Positions 10,774 to 22,859 of a DNA stretch of 64,000 nucleotides are shown here, piece by piece. The notes beneath the pieces are model-generated. The model made no database searches, was not told where the DNA came from, and saw only the letters and a list, made by a program, of their open reading frames with translations. Position 1 is the stretch's first letter, and every line of letters begins with the position of its first letter. This DNA is from Bidens hawaiensis (Eukaryota; Streptophyta; Magnoliopsida; Asterales; Asteraceae). The position numbers and the translations under genes were made by a program. The stretch lies in contig JAIQDT010003574.1 in assembly GCA_021521415.1 (NCBI GenBank), forward strand, positions 124,001 through 188,000, written 5' to 3'.

Positions 10774-11792
10774 ATAGTATTATTTTTTTTCCTAACACAT
10801 CACACACAAAACACTTAATCTCTCCTGTTCTCTTGCTCCTTGCTCTCTCTGCCGTCTTCCTCTCTGCCTCCGTCTTCCTCCTTGTTCTTCCTGCTTTTCC
10901 GGTAATATATATATTATAATTTACTTATTAATTATGCTAACTTATAATCAAGACTTAAAACAAATCATTAAAACAATAATCTTATTTATAGGTTAACTTG
11001 TGCTTGTTTAAAGTTGGTTCTTGCTTTATCTATCACCGCATCGTTTATCATGTGAGTAATCTCGTACCTAATCCCTTTTTGCTTTTAATGTTTTGGGATG
11101 TTCATGTGTTCATACAAACTTAGAGTCTTAAACTTGTTTATGAACTTTAGTCGCGCAGTATCCCATGTGTTGAGGACGTTTACTTGGCTGTTTATTTGTA
11201 TGTGTGTATCATTAACCGCTTTGTTCGGCCTATTCCGCAGTTCCGTTGGTACCATTAGTTGAACACGGGAGACCTATCGTTTACGGTTTTCTTTGTTTAC
11301 ACTTGCACAGATGTTTTCTCGTTTTTATGCTCAATTGGGAGCATGGATTGAACTATGATCTATGAACTATCTTAGGCTTGATCACAATCTGATTACACCC
11401 TTGTTAAACTCTAGACATACACGTGTTGCGCGCAGATTTACTGTGATTATCTATGATTATCTATTAAACTTGATTTCTCACCAACACGCAAGTGTTTGAC
11501 GTTTATTTTAACACATGTTCAGGTTTGCAGTAGCTGTTTTGGAGCTTGTGGACACGTAGGACGTTTTTACTTTTGGACCTAGAATTAAAATGTACCAAGA
11601 CAAGTTAATGTTGTTTGAATGTTATAATTTATAATATATTGATTTATGTTTGATTTATGTTCTTTATTTTCCCCGCTGCGCGTGCGCGATAAAATGTGTA
11701 TTAATAAATATTGACACCAATAGTGTCGCGAGTAATGAAGCAATATGTGGCGCCCCGATGTATAATCCGCCTTTGGTCGGGGTGTTACAGAT

Positions 11793-11804
11793 TGGTATCA
11801 GAGC
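11793..11804 (+). other. Primer binding site, initiator tRNA-Met
   Basis: TGGTATCAGAGC lies three bases after the 5' LTR. It is the standard complement of the plant initiator tRNA-Met 3' end and marks the start of minus-strand DNA synthesis. Confidence 0.95.
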
Positions 11805-12025
11805 TCGTTGACTTTAGGATAGGTGGTTAGACGTAACGGCCTAGAATACCTAAGAGTCCCTTCTCGCGCATGAGAGAAATCTCATGTTTGCGCGCTTATT
11901 GTTAATTACTCGTTATTTATGAATATGCTCGCGCTTGCGCAGTATATGATTTTATTCCGCGATATTTCGACTTTTGTTGAATTTCGATTTTTATTGATTT
12001 TACTTACATATTCGTTTGTTGGGAT

Positions 12026-12289
12026 TTGAAGATCCGAAAAGTCATGGTGATACATGAATAGTTGATTTTCAATTTCCATTTACGATTATGTTCTGAGGTT
12101 GGAGACTTGAAAAGTCATGGTGGTACATGAATTGTCAACCTCCAATACTCATTTTCTTGTATATTTTATATTGAAGATTGGAAAGTCATGGTGATACATG
12201 AATCGTCAATCTCCAATACTCGTTTACTAGCTATTTTAAATTGAGAACTCGGAAAGTCACGGTGATACGTGAATTGTCGGTTCTTGATT
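12026..12289 (+). ncRNA. Four tandem RNA hairpins in the gypsy-1 leader
   Basis: Four units spaced 71-73 nt share an inner hairpin: TCATG, loop GTG(A/G)TA, CATGA (12042-12057, 12115-12130, 12186-12201). The fourth (12257-12272) reads TCACG, loop, CGTGA, a compensatory pair change. Each has a different outer stem that is still complementary: TTGAAGATC/GATTTTCAA (12026-12034 with 12064-12072), GAGGTTG/CAACCTC (12095-12101 with 12136-12142), GATTG/CAATC plus TATTG/CAATA (12169-12180 with 12207-12218), and AATTGAGAAC/GTTCTTGATT (12239-12248 with 12280-12289). Located just before gag, it could be a packaging, dimerisation or translation element; the function is inferred. Confidence 0.75.
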
Positions 12290-12437
12290 CGAATTTGTTA
12301 CCTTTATTAAGTCTGCATTTAGGATCATTTATTTTACTTTAACTTTTGATAGTATCTAACTCCGTGAAACCAAGCTTTATAAGATTAAAACTTTGCGCTA
12401 AAACCAAGATATTAACTAAAATTAAAATTTTTATAGA

Positions 12438-15400
12438 ATGCCTCCGCTATCTCGCCGATTTCAGAGAAGAGAAGCCTCGCGCATGCGTAGACAGCAACGT
12501 TCCCAGGAAATGGCCGCCGCAATAGCCCAAGCTTTGAGCCAAAACAATGCTAATACCTCCAGTTATAACATTAAGTCCTTTAATGCGGGTAACCCTCCGA
12601 AGTTCACAGGTCTTGAAGGAGCCACCGTGATGCTCCAATGGCTTGAGAAGATCGAAAACACTTTCCTCCACACCCAATGCCCCTCAGACAGACGAACCCT
12701 ATATGCTTCCAGTGTCCTGGAATCCAGAGCGCTTACATGGTGGAATGGAGTAGCTCATGCGCGTGGCGCAGAGGCTGCTTCTAGCATGACATGGGAGGAA
12801 TTCAAGGAAATTCTTACGCGAGAATTCTGCCCTCCCAACGAAGTTAAGCGCCTGGAGGAAGAATTCTGGAACTTGAAGCAATACAGCGGTGAAGCGCGCG
12901 AGTACGCGACGCGCTTCCACGAGCTAAGCTTACTGGTCCCTCACCTTGTTACCCCTTCCCGCCGAGCCATCGAGAAATTCCTTGGGGGTCTCCCCATGGA
13001 AATTCAAGATTCTGTATGGGCCAGAAACCCAGTTACCCTCTCTGACGCCATCGAATTGGCCGCTGTGCTCAGCGACAACCATGTCAGAGCAGGAACCCTG
13101 TTCCTGCGGGGAACTGAGAAGACCAAACCCACCAAGACTGTCCCTGAACCAACAGAAACCAAACCAGAACCCTCAAACCATAACCAGAAACGTAGGCGCA
13201 GACAAGCCTATGCGCTTACCAACCCGCCCATTGTCCAGCAACCCGTTTACCAACCCCCAGTTTACGCGCCTAACCCACTGTCAACCTACCCAGCACCTCC
13301 TGCAGTCCACAACTATGCCTTAACCAATCCCGCACTCCCTGCCCCGCCAACTAAGAAACCTTACACAGGAAACCAACCCTTTTGCCCAACCTGTAGACTT
13401 CATCACCCACCTCAAGTCCCGTGTCGACAATGTAACCGATGTGGCCGCGTAGGTCACTCCGTCGAGTACTGTAGAACCCCTCCCTCCAATCCGATTGCGC
13501 CAACACCACCAGCTTACCCGCAGAACCCACAGCCAACTTACCAAAACCCACGACCCAGATCGTGCTTTAACTGCGGTGATCCAAGTCATTTCCGGAACGC
13601 GTGCCCAAGGCTACAAGTTCAGATTACTCAAGCGAATCCGGTGAACCAAATTTCGAACCAAGTGACGCGTGGCCGAGCTTTTAACATAACCGCGCACCAA
13701 GCGCAAGCGAATAACGACGTAGTTAATGGTACATTTTTGCTTAACGGATTTTATGCATCTATGCTTTTTGATACTGGCGCCGATCGAAGTTTTATCTCTC
13801 GCGCCTTCGAGCAGAAGCTTGCGCGACCGCGCGATGACTTAAAAGAAGATTTTTCAGTTGAATTGGCTAATGGCGAAACTGTTTTAATAAACTCGGTAAT
13901 TAAAGATTGCACGCTTAACCTTAACGAAAACGATTTTCTGATCGACCTCATCCCTATGCCTCTTGGAAGCTTTGATGTTATCATTGGTATGGACTGGCTC
14001 TCGAAGAATCGCGCCGAAGTTATTTGCGCCAAGAAATTGATTCGCATACCTCGAGAAAATGGTGATCTTCATATTTACGGCGAAAAACCCTCCAGTGGTC
14101 TTAAACTTATGTCTTGCGCCGAAGCCCAAAGACTCATGCGGAAGAAGTGTATTGCATTTCTAGCCCATGTGGTTAAACCCGATGAAGGAAAGAAGCTTCG
14201 CGATATCCCTGTTGTGCGTGATTTTCCTGAAGTTTTTCCTGATGATCTTCCTGGTATCCCTCCCGCTCGTGAAGTCGAGTTTCGTGTTGATCTTGTCCCT
14301 GGTGCTTCCCCCGTTGCTAAATCTCCTTACCGTCTTGCACCCGCTGAGATGCAAGAATTGGCCAGCCAACTCCAAGAGTTGACTGCTAAAGGATTCATTC
14401 GCCCTAGCTCTTCGCCCTGGGGTGCTCCGGTGTTGTTCGTTAAAAAGAAAGATGGATCGTTTCGCATGTGTATTGATTACCGCGAGTTGAACAAACTCAC
14501 CATTAAAAACCGGTATCCCTTACCGCGTATTGACGACCTCTTTGATCAACTCCAAGGTGCCTCCTGTTTCTCGAAGATCGATCTCCGTTCTGGTTATCAT
14601 CAGTTGCGTATCCGCGATGAAGATGTTCCGAAGACTGCTTTCCGAACTCGTTATGGCCATTTTGAATTCTTGGTCATGTCCTTCGGTCTAACCAACGCAC
14701 CCGCCGTTTTCATGGATCTAATGAATCGGGTGTGTAGGCCTTTCTTGGATAAATTCGTGATCGTGTTTATCGATGATGTTCTGGTGTATTCTAAGACCAA
14801 GGCCGAGCATGAGCAACATCTTCGGTTGGTGTTGCAGAAGCTTCGAACCGAGCAGCTCTATGCTAAACTTTCCAAGTGTGAATTCTGGTCTGATGAAGTA
14901 CAGTTTCTTGGTCATGTTGTAAACAAGATGGGTATTCATGTCGACCCATCCAAGATTGAAGCAATCAAGAACTGGATTACGCCATCCTCTCCTTCTGAGA
15001 TCCGTTCCTTTCTAGGCTTAGCTGGTTATTACCGGCGCTTTATTTCGAACTTCTCGAAGATCGCTTTGCCTTTAACAGCTCTGACGCACAAAGGTAAACC
15101 GTATATTTGGGGCTCGAAGCAAGAAGAAGCCTTTCTAACGCTCAAGCGTTTGTTGTGTGAAGCTCCTGTTCTTGCACTACCTGAGGGTAATGATGATTTT
15201 GTCGTGTATTGCGATGCCTCCAACCAAGGTCTCGGTTGTGTTCTTATGCAACGAGGCAAGGTTATCGCTTACGCATCAAGGCAACTCAAGGTTCATGAAA
15301 AGAATTATACAACTCACGACCTCGAGCTTGGTGCAGTTGTTTTTGCCTTGAAGATCTGGAGACACTACCTTTATGGTACTAAGTGTATCCTCTACACTGA

Positions 15401-17054
15401 CCATAAAAGCCTTCAGCATATCTTTGATCAAAAGGAACTTAACATGAGGCAACGCCGATGGAACGAACTCATCAGCGATTACGATTGTGAGATCCGGTAT
15501 CACCCTGGTAAGGCTAATGTGGTAGCCGACGCGCTCAGCCGAAAACCCTGCCAACTTAACTGTATCTTGCCGCGCACCCAGCTTCACTTCGCGCCGATTC
15601 AAAGCAACCTTGAATCGCGTATTCGTGACGCGCAGCGCGCATCCATCAGTAATGGTAACCTTCGCGCCGAGTTAGCGTGTGGCGCGGAAGCACTCTTTGT
15701 CCCTAATCTGAGTGGAATTCTCTGCTATCTCAATCGCATCTGGATCCCTTGTGATGAGAATCTTCGCGCTGATATCCTGAGTGAAGCGCACAAATCTCGG
15801 TATTCTATTCATCCCGGCGCTGATAAGATGTACAAGGATTTGCGCATAACTTATTGGTGGCCCGGTATGAAAAAGGATATTGCTGTGTTCGTAGCTAAGT
15901 GCCTGACTTGTTCTAAAGTTAAAGCTGAACACCAACGCCCATCTGGTTTGCTCGAACAACCAGAAATTCCTACGTGGAAATGGGAAGGTATAGCGATGGA
16001 CTTTATTACCAAGTTACCTTTGACAGCAAGCAAACATGATAGCATTTGGGTAGTAGTGGATCGATTGACTAAATCTGCTCACTTTCTGCCCATTCGTGAA
16101 AACTACCGTGTTGAGCATCTCGCGCAGCTTTATGTCAAGGAAATCGTCTGCCGCCATGGTACTCCTTTGAGCATCATATCCGATCGCGATGGCCGTTTTA
16201 TATCTCGCTTTTGGAAATCTCTCCAATCTGCGCTAGGAACTCGCTTGGACATGAGTACGGCATATCATCCTCAGACTGACGGTCAGTCTGAGCGAACTAT
16301 TCAAACTCTTGAGGATATGCTCCGATCTTGTGTTCTTGATTTTGGAGGTAATTGGGATTCACACCTGCCTTTGATCGAGTTTTCTTATAACAACAGCTAT
16401 CATTCCAGTATCGGTATGGCCCCATTTGAAGCACTTTACGGTCGTAAATGCCGCTCCCCAATTTGTTGGAGCGAAGTGGGTGAAACTCAAATCACAGGAC
16501 CCGAACTTGTTCAAGAGACAACCGATAAAATCGCCAAGATCCGTGATCATTTGCTGACTGCCAGAAGCCGACAGAAGAGTTACGCAGATCGTAGGCGAAA
16601 GCCTCTCGAATTTCAAGTTGGTGATCTTGTTCTCCTCAAAGTGTCGCCTTGGAAAGGTGTTGTCCGCTTTGGGAAGAAGGGTAAGCTTGCTCCTCGTTAT
16701 GTTGGTCCATTCAAGATTCTCGCGCGTGTGGGAAAAGTTGCCTACAGACTTGACCTGCCGCTCGCGCTCAGTAATGTGCATCCAACGTTCCATGTTTCCA
16801 ATCTCAAGAAGTGTTTAGCTGACGAGAACCTTCACATTCCACTTGATGAAGTTCAAGTTGATGAATCCATGCATTTCATTGAGAAGCCTGTTGAGATTAT
16901 GGATCGCGAGGTTAAGCAAACCAAGCGCAGTCGTATCCCTATCGTGAAAGTTCGTTGGGAGTCCAAGCGCGGAGCCGAGTTTACATGGGAAAGGGAAGAT
17001 CACATGAAGATCAAGTACCCGCACCTGTTCTCTGCGCAACCTACTTCGAGATAA
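12438..17054 (+). CDS. Gag-Pol polyprotein of gypsy-1
   Basis: A single 1,538-residue frame without a break. In order: a retrotransposon gag domain (about 60-210, with WLEKIENTF and LTWWNGV), and two CCHC zinc knuckles starting near residues 332 ([14 protein letters not shown]) and 376 ([14 protein letters not shown]). An aspartic protease follows with DTG at residue 445, then reverse transcriptase with the active-site FIDD (residues 777-780). RNase H comes next ([24 protein letters not shown]), then integrase with an HHCC finger near residue 1116 on and the D, D, E residues in [11 protein letters not shown] and GQSERTI. The C-terminus has [13 protein letters not shown] and a chromodomain-like end ([20 protein letters not shown]), so I place it among chromoviruses, perhaps the Tekay/Del lineage. 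Gag and Pol are fused in one frame, as in that lineage. Confidence 0.96.
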   Translation: MPPLSRRFQRREASRMRRQQRSQEMAAAIAQALSQNNANTSSYNIKSFNAGNPPKFTGLEGATVMLQWLEKIENTFLHTQCPSDRRTLYASSVLESRALTWWNGVAHARGAEAASSMTWEEFKEILTREFCPPNEVKRLEEEFWNLKQYSGEAREYATRFHELSLLVPHLVTPSRRAIEKFLGGLPMEIQDSVWARNPVTLSDAIELAAVLSDNHVRAGTLFLRGTEKTKPTKTVPEPTETKPEPSNHNQKRRRRQAYALTNPPIVQQPVYQPPVYAPNPLSTYPAPPAVHNYALTNPALPAPPTKKPYTGNQPFCPTCRLHHPPQVPCRQCNRCGRVGHSVEYCRTPPSNPIAPTPPAYPQNPQPTYQNPRPRSCFNCGDPSHFRNACPRLQVQITQANPVNQISNQVTRGRAFNITAHQAQANNDVVNGTFLLNGFYASMLFDTGADRSFISRAFEQKLARPRDDLKEDFSVELANGETVLINSVIKDCTLNLNENDFLIDLIPMPLGSFDVIIGMDWLSKNRAEVICAKKLIRIPRENGDLHIYGEKPSSGLKLMSCAEAQRLMRKKCIAFLAHVVKPDEGKKLRDIPVVRDFPEVFPDDLPGIPPAREVEFRVDLVPGASPVAKSPYRLAPAEMQELASQLQELTAKGFIRPSSSPWGAPVLFVKKKDGSFRMCIDYRELNKLTIKNRYPLPRIDDLFDQLQGASCFSKIDLRSGYHQLRIRDEDVPKTAFRTRYGHFEFLVMSFGLTNAPAVFMDLMNRVCRPFLDKFVIVFIDDVLVYSKTKAEHEQHLRLVLQKLRTEQLYAKLSKCEFWSDEVQFLGHVVNKMGIHVDPSKIEAIKNWITPSSPSEIRSFLGLAGYYRRFISNFSKIALPLTALTHKGKPYIWGSKQEEAFLTLKRLLCEAPVLALPEGNDDFVVYCDASNQGLGCVLMQRGKVIAYASRQLKVHEKNYTTHDLELGAVVFALKIWRHYLYGTKCILYTDHKSLQHIFDQKELNMRQRRWNELISDYDCEIRYHPGKANVVADALSRKPCQLNCILPRTQLHFAPIQSNLESRIRDAQRASISNGNLRAELACGAEALFVPNLSGILCYLNRIWIPCDENLRADILSEAHKSRYSIHPGADKMYKDLRITYWWPGMKKDIAVFVAKCLTCSKVKAEHQRPSGLLEQPEIPTWKWEGIAMDFITKLPLTASKHDSIWVVVDRLTKSAHFLPIRENYRVEHLAQLYVKEIVCRHGTPLSIISDRDGRFISRFWKSLQSALGTRLDMSTAYHPQTDGQSERTIQTLEDMLRSCVLDFGGNWDSHLPLIEFSYNNSYHSSIGMAPFEALYGRKCRSPICWSEVGETQITGPELVQETTDKIAKIRDHLLTARSRQKSYADRRRKPLEFQVGDLVLLKVSPWKGVVRFGKKGKLAPRYVGPFKILARVGKVAYRLDLPLALSNVHPTFHVSNLKKCLADENLHIPLDEVQVDESMHFIEKPVEIMDREVKQTKRSRIPIVKVRWESKRGAEFTWEREDHMKIKYPHLFSAQPTSR

Positions 17055-17073
17055 ATTTCGGGACGAAATTTCT

Positions 17074-17086
17074 TAAAGTAGGGGAG
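17074..17086 (+). other. Polypurine tract
   Basis: AAAGTAGGGGAGA ends two bases before the 3' LTR. It is the expected primer for plus-strand DNA synthesis. Confidence 0.85.
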
Positions 17087-17088
17087 AC

Positions 17089-18913
17089 TGTGACATCTGC
17101 CCCGATCCGACCCGACCCAGGTACCCGTTTCTCTGACCCGATCTCTCTTTTAGTATTTAATATTTATACTTGTATTTTATTTTTAATAATAATATATATT
17201 TCCTGCCCGCCTCTTTCTCCCTCTCTCTTTCCGCCTTCTCTTCCCTCTTGTCCTTTGGTTCTTTCCGCCTAAGGATGTCTGCAGCTCCACGCGCCAGACT
17301 CCTTACATGGAAGCCTGCGTGAAGACATCTTGTTCCTGCGATGCGTGAAGAGAACTCTTCTCGCAGCGCGCTAAGAATGCATGTTCTTCCCGCAATGCGC
17401 TAAGAATGTATGTTCTTCCCGCGATGCGCTTAGAATTCTTGTTCTTCACGCAGCACGCTAAGGATTTGTGATTCTTCCCGCAGTGCGCTAAGGATTGTTG
17501 TGCCAGCCTTCGCGCTCGCGCACTCAGCCTTCCCGCGCTTAACCCTTGTATCACTGTTTATTCCAGCCTGTATGCTTTTGTGTTGTCTTATCTTCCGTGC
17601 TGTTGACCTAATCTGCTTTATGTCTGAATAGTTACTTTCGGCGCAGCATGCGTACCAACCCCCATTGGTTGGTAGAAAAAGTGACTGACATTATCTTTTG
17701 AGATCTGCTTTTGCCATGCTTGACCAGTACCTTTATCTGAACCGCCCATGCCTGTTACTGTTCCCTGTCAGCTTTATCTTGCCCCCTGCAGCTGCCATAT
17801 CTTTTGATATCTTTTGCTTTTGGATTCTTATGCTTTTTGATATCTTTTGCTTTTTGAGATCTTTTCCCCTTTTCTAGGATTGTGTTCCCTAGGGTTTCTC
17901 TATAAATAATAGTATTATTTTTTTTCCTAACACATCACACACAAAACACTTAATCTCTCCTGTTCTCTTGCTCCTTGCTCTCTCTGCCGTCTTCCTCTCT
18001 GCCTCCGTCTTCCTCCTTGTTCTTCCTGCTTTTCCGGTAATATATATATTATAATTTACTTATTAATTATGCTAACTTATAATCAAGACTTAAAACAAAT
18101 CATTAAAACAATAATCTTATTTATAGGTTAACTTGTGCTTGTTTAAAGTTGGTTCTTGCTTTATCTATCACCGCATCGTTTATCATGTGAGTAATCTCGT
18201 ACCTAATCCCTTTTTGCTTTTAATGTTTTGGGATGTTCATGTGTTCATACAAACTTAGAGTCTTAAACTTGTTTATGAACTTTAGTCGCGCAGTATCCCA
18301 TGTGTTGAGGACGTTTACTTGGCTGTTTATTTGTATGTGTGTATCATTAACCGCTTTGTTCGGCCTATTCCGCAGTTCCGTTGGTACCATTAGTTGAACA
18401 CGGGAGACCTATCGTTTACGGTTTTCTTTGTTTACACTTGCACAGATGTTTTCTCGTTTTTATGCTCAATTGGGAGCATGGATTGAACTATGATCTATGA
18501 ACTATCTTAGGCTTGATCACAATCTGATTACACCCTTGTTAAACTCTAGACATACACGTGTTGCGCGCAGATTTACTGTGATTATCTATGATTATCTATT
18601 AAACTTGATTTCTCACCAACACGCAAGTGTTTGACGTTTATTTTAACACATGTTCAGGTTTGCAGTAGCTGTTTTGGAGCTTGTGGACACGTAGGACGTT
18701 TTTACTTTTGGACCTAGAATTAAAATGTACCAAGACAAGTTAATGTTGTTTGAATGTTATAATTTATAATATATTGATTTATGTTCTTTATTTTCCCCGC
18801 TGCGCGTGCGCGATAAAATGTGTATTAATAAATATTGACACCAATAGTGTCGCGAGTAATGAAGCAATATGTGGCGCCCCGATGTATAATCCGCCTTTGG
18901 TCGGGGTGTTACA
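17089..18913 (+). repeat. 3' LTR of gypsy-1
   Basis: 1,825 bp, the same as the 5' LTR except for the missing 11-bp duplication near 18780. It ends GGTGTTACA directly before the target duplication ATGGG. Confidence 0.95.
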
Positions 18914-20476
18914 ATGGGGTGGTATGAATGTATGATAGTGGAAGTATCCAAGAAGGTGGATAACTCAAGTTTGTTAATACGTTTGACGGTCTGGTATAAT
19001 CGAGTGGAAATTGTTCCATCAAAACAAGCATGGCTGGTTACATAGATGTGAAAGGTTTACAGATCCAGACATTTGCATCCTTTATACTTAAAACAATACC
19101 CAATAAACATACATCGTATACTTCTTGGTGCGGGTTTGTGCGGAGCATAGTCGCGTAAAAAAGGTATATTCAACAACCAAACGCACAAAAAGATGCATAA
19201 TTGGGTGATGGGTTGTAGCATCCCACATCCGTTGGGGCGGAGAACAAAACCTTATCTTCCCCGTCATAACGCATTTTATGCACTTAATGATAGTGAATGA
19301 GAGAATAATTCCATAGTTAAGCGTGCTCATGTGGGAGTAGTATCAAGATTTGTGACCTTTTAGGAAGTCTCCACCTGGGCAAACAAAAGAAAATCCGTGA
19401 GGCGATGATGATTCATCATGGTCAAAGCGGGCAATATTATGGTGCAACGGTAGCTATGTTGCTACATTGATAGTATAAAGTTTCAAATGATGACTAGCCA
19501 TCAAGAATATATCGCTGATAAGAACGCCTCAACCTAATAAGTTGCAAGAAGTTTAGAATGAAATAATCGCCAACCGGGTTTCGACAATGTGTCAATGTTT
19601 TCGTTCAACCTGCCCATTTTGTTGTGGGGTGTATGGGCACACATAAGATGAGATGTGCCATTGGTTTCAAGTAAGGTTCGAACCTTGCGATTGGTAAAAC
19701 TCTGTTCCCCATCACTTTGACTTTTTTTTTTGTTGAAAATTGGGTTTGAACAAATGGTATAAATATAGATAATGCATCAACAAATTCAGACTTAGCTCGT
19801 AACGGATACATCCAAGTGAACCATGAGAAATCAACAATGAAAGTCGCATAATACAAAACATTATAACCCGATTTAACTAGGGAACGACCCACAAGTCACA
19901 ATGAACCATTTCAAGGGGTGTAGATGCATGCTTAGTGATATTGGGAAAAAGTATCCATTTAGATTTGGCTAATTCACATGGGGAGCAAAGTCCCGGTTTA
20001 GGTAACACAAAAGTTAAATACAAATAACCATTGTTTTTAACATAGTAATAATTTCAAAATAAGCATGCCCAAGGCGAGAATGTGTGTTGTCGAGAACACA
20101 GAGGCCGTCTCCACGACACCTTTGGGCTAGAACTTGCTTGGTTCTACGATCCTGAATATATAAATGAGGGTGTGAGAACAAAACATCAACAAAATTGTCT
20201 TTGGTTAATTTACTTACTAAAGGAAGTTTCTTGGTAAGATTTGGCACCACTAAAACCTTTTAAAGATCAATGGAACCAAGTAATTTTGTGGGTACCAGTA
20301 TGAGAAACGGGTAAACATCGTCCATTTTCAAAAAATACTCTTTTATTACTTGGAGCATGGGAATTGTTTGGTACACCTTTATTGTTAGGAACCATATGGT
20401 CAAATGCATGGGTGTCACATGTCCAATCTGGTATGGTGGTATCCATGTAGCATGAAGTGTTCCATAGGTTCAACGG
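18914..20476 (-). pseudogene. copia-1 pol fragment: protease, GAG-pre-integrase, integrase
   Basis: On the minus strand, pieces in shifting frames read as a protease site (WTCDTHAFDHMV, where D-T-G has become D-T-H). The GAG-pre-integrase region follows (VSKLTKDNFVDVLFSHPH, HSRLGHA), then the integrase core (FIVDFSWFTWMYPLRAKS, FVQTQFSTKKKV). After integrase come pieces such as APRSIRCMFIGYCFKYKGCK. Several stops and shifts make it non-functional. It continues at 9953 across gypsy-1. Confidence 0.8.
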
Positions 20477-22427
20477 TGTAACACCCTGGCTTAAGTTTTA
20501 AGCGGAATACGTCCGGATGCAACATACAAATCACTCATAAGCTCGTAACACCATTAATAGTGACAAGATAATTATTTTTATTTTATAAATTCACAAGTAC
20601 ACTAATAGTTTGATTATTAGACAAATACCATTACATCATAATAAAACAAATATTATTCTTTATTTAAATATCCTAAGGTCGACAACTGATGTGTCCTTAA
20701 CACATCATTAAATTCAACCTGCAACACATTTAAATTAATATATTTTTGTCAACAACACATGTTTGTGAGCTTTCATAAGTTTTGCGACTGTCACGAATGC
20801 AATATATTCAAACATAAAGTAAATGGAAAACAACAATACAAATAATGCCCCAACCTGGCGGAATGATAATGATACCACAATTCTCGACAACCGAGGTTAA
20901 AGGATAGGTAGCGCATGTATGTCTCGTCGGACCCTTCCACTTTGATGTTTGATGTACCAACCATTAAGCGATAAACACATTGCACATTATACACGTATAG
21001 TCATCATAAACAATATAAAATAATAAGATTATTAACATGCATGACATAATTACGAATCGGTTTGGAAACAATGATCATGAAATAATGAGAATGCATGGTA
21101 ACGTGTTACACCCCAAAAATGTTAAAAGTTAAAAATGAGTTATGAAAAACTCACATGAAAGTTGCCCGTAAATAAACAAAGAAGCAAATGCGGTCTTAAG
21201 CGAGTGAACCGTCGTAGTTTGGTTCGACGAGTGACCCGACCTAGATGAGAAAAATATTTTAGTTTCTTGATGATGATAAAGGAAAAAAGAAAAGACAAGT
21301 AGGGGAGTCGCGGGCTCGGTTCATGGTTTATGTAATTTAAAGGGAAATGTTGGAAATATATATTACACTCTATAATTCAAGAAGTTGGTTGTTTTGGTTT
21401 TAAATCACTATGTTTAGGTTTATAAAGAAAGATTTGGTTATAATACTTATTAGTCAATGTTAACGAGTTCGGTTTGTTTTGGAATAACGAATCGAGTTTT
21501 AATAAGAAAATAAAAGAAAGGGTTAAACGACTAGTTCGCTTTAATCGGATATGAACCCGTGGTTGAGTCGGGTTTATGTTCAATATTTTAGGATGTGAAA
21601 ATAATGATATCAAAGTCTAAAAGCCATACTCAAAAGGTTTTGATTTGAGAAAAATATGCTTTCAAACATAACCGAACAACAGCGAACCGAGTGCGGGAAT
21701 ATGTCGTTACCACATATGTCAATTATTTGACAACATGATAATGACCAACATATGCATACATATTTTGAAAACATCATAATAATTACCCGGGGAACGCTAA
21801 ACGAAAGAATATAATTTGTTGCAGTTGACTTTCCTTGAAATTGGTTCTTAAGCATCAAAGAGAAAACTAAAATGAATTGTAGTGAAATTGGGTTGTGACA
21901 AAGAATGAGCACAAGTAGAGTGCTCTTTATATAGCCAAAGATTCGTTAATAAAAATACAAAATGAAATAAATACAAATAACTAGTCATAAGGCTAATCTT
22001 AAGGGCTTGAAACAAGGATTTGATCAATTGAATAAGTTTTATGACAATTTGATGATAAATTGGATCATGCATACAAGTTGGAAATGAGTCTAGATACTTG
22101 TCACAACATCCACAACAAGTCAAAATGCTAGAAATCGGTCAAAATAAATAAATATGCAATTAATCACAATTGGTAAAAGTATAAATGGTTGAAATATAGT
22201 CAAGTGTATTTATGATCATCATTACAAGTTCAAACAAAACATAAACTGATTGAATTGGTCTTGACTCAAATTTAATGCTTTGGATAACAATATTAATAAA
22301 ACATCATGATAATCATAAACATAATGATCATAAATATAATAAATTCATTGTCTTTAATAATAAATGAAGGTTCGAATTACATTGAACATTTTAAATGGGT
22401 CGGGTTTAAAAATTAACGATTGTTACA
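20477..22427 (-). mobile_element. Solo LTR 1, inserted in copia-1
   Basis: The block begins TGTAACACCCTGG and ends GATTGTTACA and has no coding capacity. In the minus orientation it ends CAGGGTGTTACA, resembling the 3' ends of gypsy LTRs. The flanks AACGG (20472-20476) and AACTG (22428-22432) may be an aged target duplication. It separates copia-1 gag from pol, which fixes its limits. About 1.95 kb is long for one LTR but close to the 1.83 kb of gypsy-1. A short internal element with two LTRs is not excluded. Confidence 0.65.
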
Positions 22428-22859
22428 AACTGAATGCCCGATAACATGAAGTTCGTCACACATGGCTTTCACGGAGCGAGATAATTGTCTCCTTTTTTAA
22501 GTAGTCAGAGGCTGTAGCGTAAGTTTTGAACGAGTTCAACAAATGAGTTGCAAAAAGCGGCTTGAAAAGCAAGCCAAATAGCACGAGCCGTAGTGAGACC
22601 AACAGTGACCACTAGGGTTTCTTCGGTAAGGGAAGCATTTAGGAGAATGATGGTTCGTTGATCAGCTGGTAACCAAGTAGTATATTTAGGACTACCAACA
22701 AGTTTGTCATTAGGGGCGATAGTTTGAGGGAATCAATTTTCGTTCCATCAACATGTGGGAGGAGTTATCGAAGAGAGAGGATTGATAACATTTGTGTCTT
22801 CCAATATAGGTAGTCAGTGGAGGACAGTTTGTGAGCAAGCATAGACCCAATACCATCCA
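22428..22859 (-). pseudogene. copia-1 gag fragment
   Basis: On the minus strand, frames read MLAHKLSS, YLYWKTQ, LTEETLVVTVGLTTARAIW and LRYSL, a copia gag (UBN2-type) core. Stops interrupt it. The N-terminus continues at 25213-25247 beyond solo LTR 2, and pol continues at 20476 beyond solo LTR 1. Confidence 0.75.

Larger units (their letters stand above)
9954..11789 (+). repeat. 5' LTR of gypsy-1
   Basis: The 1,836-bp LTR is bounded by TG...CA. A TATA box (TATAAATA) lies at 10766-10773, and CT-rich sequence follows, as at a transcription start. It contains an 11-bp duplication (GATTTATGTTT type) near 11640-11660 that the 3' LTR lacks. U3 contains the hairpin repeats at 10190-10370. Confidence 0.95.
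9954..18913 (+). mobile_element. Intact Ty3/gypsy LTR retrotransposon (gypsy-1)
   Basis: The 8,960-bp element is flanked by the 5-bp target duplication ATGGG (9949-9953 and 18914-18918). Its parts are the 5' LTR 9954-11789, primer site 11793-11804, leader with tandem hairpins, one gag-pol frame 12438-17054, polypurine tract about 17074-17086 and 3' LTR 17089-18913. The LTRs begin TGTGACATC and end GGTGTTACA. By eye they differ only by an 11-bp tandem repeat present in the 5' LTR, so insertion is very recent. All parts needed for autonomous movement appear present. It lies inside copia-1. Confidence 0.95.

Noticed and set aside
12447..17039. Many antisense and shifted frames under gag-pol
   Set aside because: Shadows of the 1,538-codon gag-pol frame.
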